Assembly: GCA_944324185.1 (NCBI GenBank)
Contig: CALUVI010000002.1
Location: 28,413 to 92,412 of the forward strand
DNA from: Candidatus Gastranaerophilales bacterium
Lineage (GTDB): Bacteria; Cyanobacteriota; Vampirovibrionia; Gastranaerophilales; Gastranaerophilaceae
Direction of reading: 5' to 3'
Length of the DNA stretch: 64,000 nucleotides
The notes below the pieces were generated by a model that was not told where the DNA came from, did not search any database, and worked only from the letters and a program-made list of their open reading frames with translations. Shown in pieces: positions 59,528 to 64,000 of this stretch; position 1 is the stretch's first letter, and every line of letters begins with the position of its first letter. The position numbers and the translations under genes are program-made.

Positions 59528-62500
59528 ATGGCAAAATTTATACCTTTACATATCCACTCGGAGTTTTCACTCCTTGACGGAACAATTAGAATAGGGGATC
59601 TGGTCAATTATGCCAAGGAAAATGAACTTCCGGCAATTGCCGTAACAGACCACGGTGTAATGTATTCAGCTATTGAGTTTTATGAAAAAGCAAAAGAAGC
59701 CGGAATTAACCCGCTTATCGGGTGTGAGTTTTATGTACATGACGGAGACATACATGTACACGATGCCGCTAATAACCCGCTTTATCACTTGATTTTGATA
59801 TGTAAAGATGCTGTCGGATATAAAAACCTTATCAAACTTGTTTCAACGGCGTGGTGTGAGGGGTTTTACTATAAGCCGAGAATTAATTTTGAACTGTTAA
59901 AAGAACACCATGAAGGTTTGTTGTGTGCTTCTGCCTGTTTAGGCGGAGAAGTCTTACAGAATCTTCTAAAAGGTGATTATCACAAGGCAAAAGAGACTGC
60001 TCAACGTTATAAAGACTTGTTTGGCGATGATTATTATATCGAGCTTCAAGACCATAATCTTGATGAGCAGAAACGTACTAACCCTGATTTAATCAAAATT
60101 GCTCGTGAACTTGATATAAAAATGATTATCACAAATGACTCTCACTATTTGAAGCGGGAGGATGCAGATGCTCAGGATACTCTGCTATGCTTACAGACGA
60201 ACGCAGATAAAGACGATCCGAACAGATTCCATTTCCCGAACAATGAGTTTTATATAAAGTCCAAAGAAGAGATGCGAAAAGCCTTTTCGTGGATGGATGA
60301 CGCTATGTTTGAGGAGTGCGTACAAAATACAGAAGATGCTGCAGCAAAATGCCATATTGAAATAGAACTCGGAAACGCACCTCTTCCGCATTATGAAGTT
60401 CCGGAAGGGTATACAAACGAAAGTTATCTCGAGCATATTGTATATGAAGGTTTAAAGCAGCGATACGGAGAAGTGTCTGACGAACTCAAGAAGCGTGTGG
60501 ATTATGAACTCTCTGTAATCAATAAAATGGGATTTGCAGCGTATTTCCTTATTACATGGGATTTTATTCATTATGCAAAGACCCACAATATCCCTGTTGG
60601 TCCGGGAAGAGGTTCGGCTGCAGGAAGTGTAGTAGCGTATGCTCTTCAAATAACAGACCTTGACCCTATTAAACACCATCTGTTGTTTGAAAGATTCTTG
60701 AATGAAGAGCGTTTTACAATGCCCGATATTGATATCGACTTTTGTATTGAAAAACGCCGACAAGTAATAGATTATGTTACCCAAAAATACGGCGAGGACA
60801 GAGTCTGTCAGATTATTACCTTCTCGACTTATGCGCCGAAAGCTGCATTTAAAGGTGTTGCAAGAATTTTAAAAGTTCCTTTTGCTGAAAGCAACCGACT
60901 TTCAGGCTTAATAGAGCCGGCAATAGAACTTGCTCAGGCGACTAATCCTAAAGCAAAATGGATAAAAGACGCTATTCAGGTGGAAGGCTCGGAGCTTAGA
61001 AAGCTTTATGATGAGGATTATCAAATCTTAAATCCGGAAACCGGAAAAACAATCGGATTTAAGAAACTTATTGATATGTCTATAGCTATAGAAGGCTTAA
61101 AATGTGGTACCGGTACCCACGCTGCGGGTGTAATTATTTCCCATGCGCCATTAGATACAATAATTCCGGTACAGCCTTCAAAAGACGGTATTGTACAGAC
61201 AGGTTATCCGCCTCATGAGGTAACAGAAGTTCTTTCTCTTTTAAAAATGGACTTTCTGGGCTTAAGAAACCTTACAATGATTTATAAGACAGTTGATATG
61301 GTCAAAAAGTACAGAGGAGTTGATATCGATATTAATAACATTCCTCTGGATGATAAAGAAACATACAAAATGCTTGTAAGAGGCGAGACTGTCGGTGTAT
61401 TCCAGCTCGAATCACAGGGTATGATTAACCTTGTTAAGAGGCTGAAACCTGACGTATTTGAAGATTTAGGCGCTCTTGTTGCCCTCTTCCGCCCGGGACC
61501 GTTAGGCTCAGGTATGGTTGATGAGTTTGTCGCAAGAAAACACGGTTTAAAGAAGGTTACATACGCTCACCCTCTTCTTGAGCCGATTCTTAAAGATACA
61601 TACGGAACAATTGTTTATCAAGAGCAGATTATGCAGGTATTCCAGACCCTTGCCGATTATACACTCGGCGAAGCTGATATTGTCCGCCGTATGATGGGTA
61701 AGAAAAAAGTCGAAGAAATGCAGAAGCAAAAGGGTAAATTCATCGAACTTGCTTCAACGCGTCATGATATGAAACCGGATGATGCAGCAACATTGTTTGA
61801 ACAAATTGAAGCGTTTGCATCATATTGCTTTAACAGATCACACTCTGCCGCTTACGCTTTTGTGGCATACCAGACAGCGTATTTAAAATGTCATTATCCT
61901 GTAGAATACTTGTCTGCACTTCTTTCCAGCGTTTCTGATAACAAAGACCAGACACAATTATATATTGAAGAGGCGCAAAAATACGGTATTAAAGTCTTGC
62001 CTCCCGATATTAACCACTCTTACCTTGAGTATGCGCCGGATGGTGACAATATAAGATTCGGGCTTGCAGCTATCAAACAGGTCGGGGAACCTGTTGTTGA
62101 GGCTATTATCAAAGAGCGTGAAGCAAACGGGGAATTTAAGAGTATATTTGATTTCTGCAAACGTGTAGATGCTAAATTTGTTAACAAAAAATCCCTAGAA
62201 GGGCTTATTAAAGCAGGAGCTTTTTCAAATATAGAAAAGAGTCGTAAGCAGCTTTTCGACAATATTGAACACATTCTTGATGTAACTTCAAAAGAAGCAA
62301 AAGACCGCGCCATGGGACAGGTAAGCCTATTTGCGGCAATGGGCGCTGATGATGATTTTTCAAACGCCCAGTATCAACTTATAGGAAGCGATGCAGAATA
62401 TACTGACAAGGAAATTCAGCAGTTTGAAAAAGAATTTCTGGGATTTTACGTAACCTCACATCCTCTCTTTTCGATAAGAGACAAAATGCAATTCCTTATG

Positions 62501-63058
62501 ACACATAGAGTCTCAGAACTTGCAGGAGTTAAAGAGGAGGACGAAGTTACTATCTGCGGGCTTGTTACGGCAACAAGACAAATACCTACAAAAAAAGACC
62601 CGACAAAGTTCTTGCGGTTTGTAACTTTGGAAGATTTAACCGGAAAAGTTGATTGTGTATGCTTCCATAAAAAGCTTTTGGAATTTGGAGACCTTCTCCA
62701 GCAGGATAACAAAGTGGTAATTACCGGCAGAGTCCAGCATAGAGGAGAAGAAGGGCAGGTTAGCGTTCTTATAGAGAACGTAAAATCAGTAGAAAATTCA
62801 AATATTGTTACTCTGAGTCTCAAAAAGGATGTTAAGTATGAAGAGCTCTGCGGTATCAAGAATATTCTTGCGAAGCACCACGGGGATGACCCGGTTATGT
62901 TTAAACTCCCGCCTACAGATGGTTACAGTACAAAAATTCTTACTTCGCCGACATTCTGGGTAAATTCAACAAACGATCTGGTTAACCATATGAAGCAATT
63001 TTTCCCTAATGAAGTTGATGTTTCCATTCGTTCACTTGATCAGCCGCTTGAGGTTTAA
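59528..63058 (+). CDS. dnaE: DNA polymerase III subunit alpha
   Basis: Replicative polymerase of 1,176 residues (E. coli 1,160). Order: PHP domain (FIPLHIHSEFSLLDGTIR, VTDHGVMYSAIEFYEK; metal ligands look intact, so a proofreading or pyrophosphatase-type PHP may still be active), polymerase domain with GPGRGSAAGSVVAYALQI, catalytic acidic cluster in MPDIDIDFCIEKRR (~397-411), GTGTHAAGVIISHAPL, and FRPGPLGSGMVDEFVARKHG, then the helix-hairpin-helix region and an OB-fold (EEDEVTICGLVTATRQI). The start has no strong ribosome site. It follows the glycosyltransferase gene and ends before repeat field C. Confidence 0.98.
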   Translation: MAKFIPLHIHSEFSLLDGTIRIGDLVNYAKENELPAIAVTDHGVMYSAIEFYEKAKEAGINPLIGCEFYVHDGDIHVHDAANNPLYHLILICKDAVGYKNLIKLVSTAWCEGFYYKPRINFELLKEHHEGLLCASACLGGEVLQNLLKGDYHKAKETAQRYKDLFGDDYYIELQDHNLDEQKRTNPDLIKIARELDIKMIITNDSHYLKREDADAQDTLLCLQTNADKDDPNRFHFPNNEFYIKSKEEMRKAFSWMDDAMFEECVQNTEDAAAKCHIEIELGNAPLPHYEVPEGYTNESYLEHIVYEGLKQRYGEVSDELKKRVDYELSVINKMGFAAYFLITWDFIHYAKTHNIPVGPGRGSAAGSVVAYALQITDLDPIKHHLLFERFLNEERFTMPDIDIDFCIEKRRQVIDYVTQKYGEDRVCQIITFSTYAPKAAFKGVARILKVPFAESNRLSGLIEPAIELAQATNPKAKWIKDAIQVEGSELRKLYDEDYQILNPETGKTIGFKKLIDMSIAIEGLKCGTGTHAAGVIISHAPLDTIIPVQPSKDGIVQTGYPPHEVTEVLSLLKMDFLGLRNLTMIYKTVDMVKKYRGVDIDINNIPLDDKETYKMLVRGETVGVFQLESQGMINLVKRLKPDVFEDLGALVALFRPGPLGSGMVDEFVARKHGLKKVTYAHPLLEPILKDTYGTIVYQEQIMQVFQTLADYTLGEADIVRRMMGKKKVEEMQKQKGKFIELASTRHDMKPDDAATLFEQIEAFASYCFNRSHSAAYAFVAYQTAYLKCHYPVEYLSALLSSVSDNKDQTQLYIEEAQKYGIKVLPPDINHSYLEYAPDGDNIRFGLAAIKQVGEPVVEAIIKEREANGEFKSIFDFCKRVDAKFVNKKSLEGLIKAGAFSNIEKSRKQLFDNIEHILDVTSKEAKDRAMGQVSLFAAMGADDDFSNAQYQLIGSDAEYTDKEIQQFEKEFLGFYVTSHPLFSIRDKMQFLMTHRVSELAGVKEEDEVTICGLVTATRQIPTKKDPTKFLRFVTLEDLTGKVDCVCFHKKLLEFGDLLQQDNKVVITGRVQHRGEEGQVSVLIENVKSVENSNIVTLSLKKDVKYEELCGIKNILAKHHGDDPVMFKLPPTDGYSTKILTSPTFWVNSTNDLVNHMKQFFPNEVDVSIRSLDQPLEV

Positions 63059-63063
63059 AGAAA

Positions 63064-63425
63064 TTTAAATCATTGAGCGACAGCGCTCATACCTTCCCTT
63101 TTGAGGGAAGGTATGGTGATATTTAAACGTACTAGTAGATATTTGTCGGTCAGGCTCTGCCCGACAATAATAATCAGTAAATTAATCCCCTCACCTGAAT
63201 TTCTAAGTTCGCTAATCGCTCACTAAGAAATTCTTCCCTCTCTCCAAAAGTGAGAAGAGAATGCGCGTATTGAACGACAACGCGCGTTCCTTCCCCGGTT
63301 GGGGAAGGTTAGGATGGGGATTTATCCTAAATAATCAATAAAACTAAACCCCTCCCGAATTTCTAAACTCGCAAAAGCTCGTTAAGAAATTCTACCCTCC
63401 CCAACTGGGGCGGGGTTGTCTTCCA
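63064..63425. repeat. Interspersed repeat field C, upstream of DUF559 gene
   Basis: No gene in 63059-63444. Module copies in order: a diverged hairpin module (ATTGAGCGACAGCGCTCATACC, perfect stem ATACCTTCCCT/AGGGAAGGTAT near 63090-63115); a TCACCTGAATTTCTAAG module with its inverted half (63185-63241); a TTGAACGACAACGCGCGTT hairpin module ending AAGGTTAGGATGGGG (63269-63320); a second TCCCGAATTTCTAAACTCGC module (63349-63400); and a CCCTCCCCAACTGGGGCGGGG hairpin-type end (~63393-63416). The 63185-63321 block matches 8899-9082 in order and orientation. Confidence 0.88.
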
Positions 63426-63444
63426 TCTTTTTTGGAATGTTAAA

Positions 63445-63789
63445 TCAAGTAGCATTCAATACTTTTAATATTTCTAAATAAACACTATCTAAGTTATTAT
63501 CTATATCATTATTCCAAAATCTTATTACTTTATATCCCTTTGATTCAATGTAGCGCGTTCTATCTTCATCATATTTTATTGTTTCAGGTTCATTATGCTG
63601 TCCGCCGTCGATTTCTATTACAAGCTTCTTTTCTCTACAAACAAAATCAGCTATATAGTTTCCAATTGGGTATTGACGCCGAAAACGGCAATTATTTATA
63701 TTCCTTTTTCGTAAAACCCGCCAGAGTTTTCGTTCTTGAATTGTCATGTTATTTCTTAGTTCTCTGATTTTTTGTATTTTGGTGTCCAT
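63445..63789 (-). CDS. DUF559 endonuclease-like protein
   Basis: A 114-residue protein of the DUF559 family, a PD-(D/E)XK/Vsr-like nuclease fold. Motifs: ELRNNMTIQERKLWRVLRKR, NCRFRRQYPIGNYIADFVCR, EKKLVIEIDGGQHNEP (catalytic EIDG-x-Q region) and YIESKGYKVIRFWNNDI. Length is typical. It is isolated: repeat field C ends ~20 nt beyond its stop and repeat field D begins ~25 nt before its start. No methyltransferase or other restriction gene is adjacent. Cellular role of the family is poorly understood. Confidence 0.9.
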   Translation of the reverse strand: MDTKIQKIRELRNNMTIQERKLWRVLRKRNINNCRFRRQYPIGNYIADFVCREKKLVIEIDGGQHNEPETIKYDEDRTRYIESKGYKVIRFWNNDIDNNLDSVYLEILKVLNAT

Positions 63790-63812
63790 ATCAATATTTT
63801 AACATACTTGAC

Positions 63813-64000
63813 TGCTAATCGAACGACTTAGCATATTCCTTCCCCGGTTGGGGAAGGCTAGGAAGGGGGTTATCAGTAATGTTAAACCCCACCCGCATTT
63901 GTAGCTCGCTGACGCTCGCACAACTGCGACCTCCCCAACTTGGGAGGTGGAAGAGGTTATCTCCACGATAATTGAATAACAGCCCCTCTCCCGAATTTCT
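63813..64000. repeat. Interspersed repeat field D, downstream window edge
   Basis: No gene visible. A hairpin module CTAATCGAACGACTTAGCAT...TTCCTTCCCCGGTTGGGGAAGG (63813-63869), the AACCCCACCCGCATTTGTAG module (63884-63950, matching 9.10 kb with only a few changes), and the beginning of another CCCTCTCCCGAATTTCT module cut by the window end. Confidence 0.88.

Noticed and set aside
63445..63789. DUF559 gene as part of a restriction-modification or defence island
   Set aside because: No methyltransferase, specificity subunit, integrase or other defence gene is nearby; only repeats flank it.

Overview
This window looks like a chromosomal piece from an AT-rich, Gram-negative-type bacterium. A periplasmic AMIN-amidase, a type IV pilin-like protein, an ArnT/PMT-type glycosyltransferase and a SPOR protein point to an envelope with a periplasm. 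RNase Y next to YmdB, SpmA/SpmB, a DUF512 radical-SAM protein and a split-type glycine decarboxylase (GcvPA) are shared with Firmicutes-like or Cyanobacteriota-like lineages. My best guess is a gut-type non-photosynthetic cyanobacterial relative (Vampirovibrionia/Gastranaerophilales). This is an inference from gene content and style; no rRNA or marker phylogeny is available here. LAYOUT: 0-4.2 kb holds the 3' end of rny, then ymdB, a PHP phosphoesterase, a pilin-like protein, a LOG-family enzyme and a solo LuxR-type HTH protein. 4.3-8.4 kb is one very large minus-strand gene: a flagellin whose middle is replaced by four tandem RTX/beta-solenoid modules. 8.4-9.4 kb is a GC-richer field of interspersed repeats. 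9.5-19 kb is housekeeping: rimP-nusA, lysS, thiL-ispD, a secreted repeat protein and amiC-murI, plus an unlisted 42-codon gene with its own terminator. 19.2-26.8 kb is the most cryptic stretch, with long helical soluble proteins of unknown function, two HEAT-like/helical-repeat proteins, small ORFs and a candidate small RNA. 26.8-40.7 kb has a zinc-ribbon protein, spmAB, a 2,075-residue coiled-coil giant, a GlcD-type oxidase, cutA, a metalloprotease-like protein, a TPR protein and nadB-nadC. 40.7-54.3 kb has tRNA-Arg(CCG), a GGDEF/degenerate HD protein, a PadR-like regulator, DUF512, a NarL-type response regulator, a CooC/MinD-like ATPase, folD, two small unknowns, a HEAT protein, queC with a DUF366 gene, a SPOR protein, a winged-helix protein with a DUF262-like partner, and a nucleoside transporter. 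54.4-57.1 kb is gcvT-gcvH-gcvPA. 57.2-64 kb is repeat field, glycosyltransferase, dnaE, repeat field, DUF559 nuclease, repeat field. MAIN DISCOVERIES: (1) A bipartite promoter-like element, KGMAATT-N13-ATACTTTATATATA with exactly 13 nt spacing, stands before five unknown protein genes at 19.3, 21.3, 24.7, 47.5 and 47.9 kb. A near match drives what looks like a roughly 85-nt small RNA at 26.7 kb. Together they look like a regulon under an alternative sigma factor. (2) The flagellin-RTX hybrid. (3) Composite interspersed repeats that tightly flank a small DUF559 (Vsr-fold) nuclease gene, which suggests a nuclease/repeat partnership. Housekeeping promoters, where visible, are mostly extended -10 (TGnTAAAAT) type, clearly different from the bipartite element. 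Several convergent genes overlap at their 3' ends, so the genome is compact outside the repeat fields.
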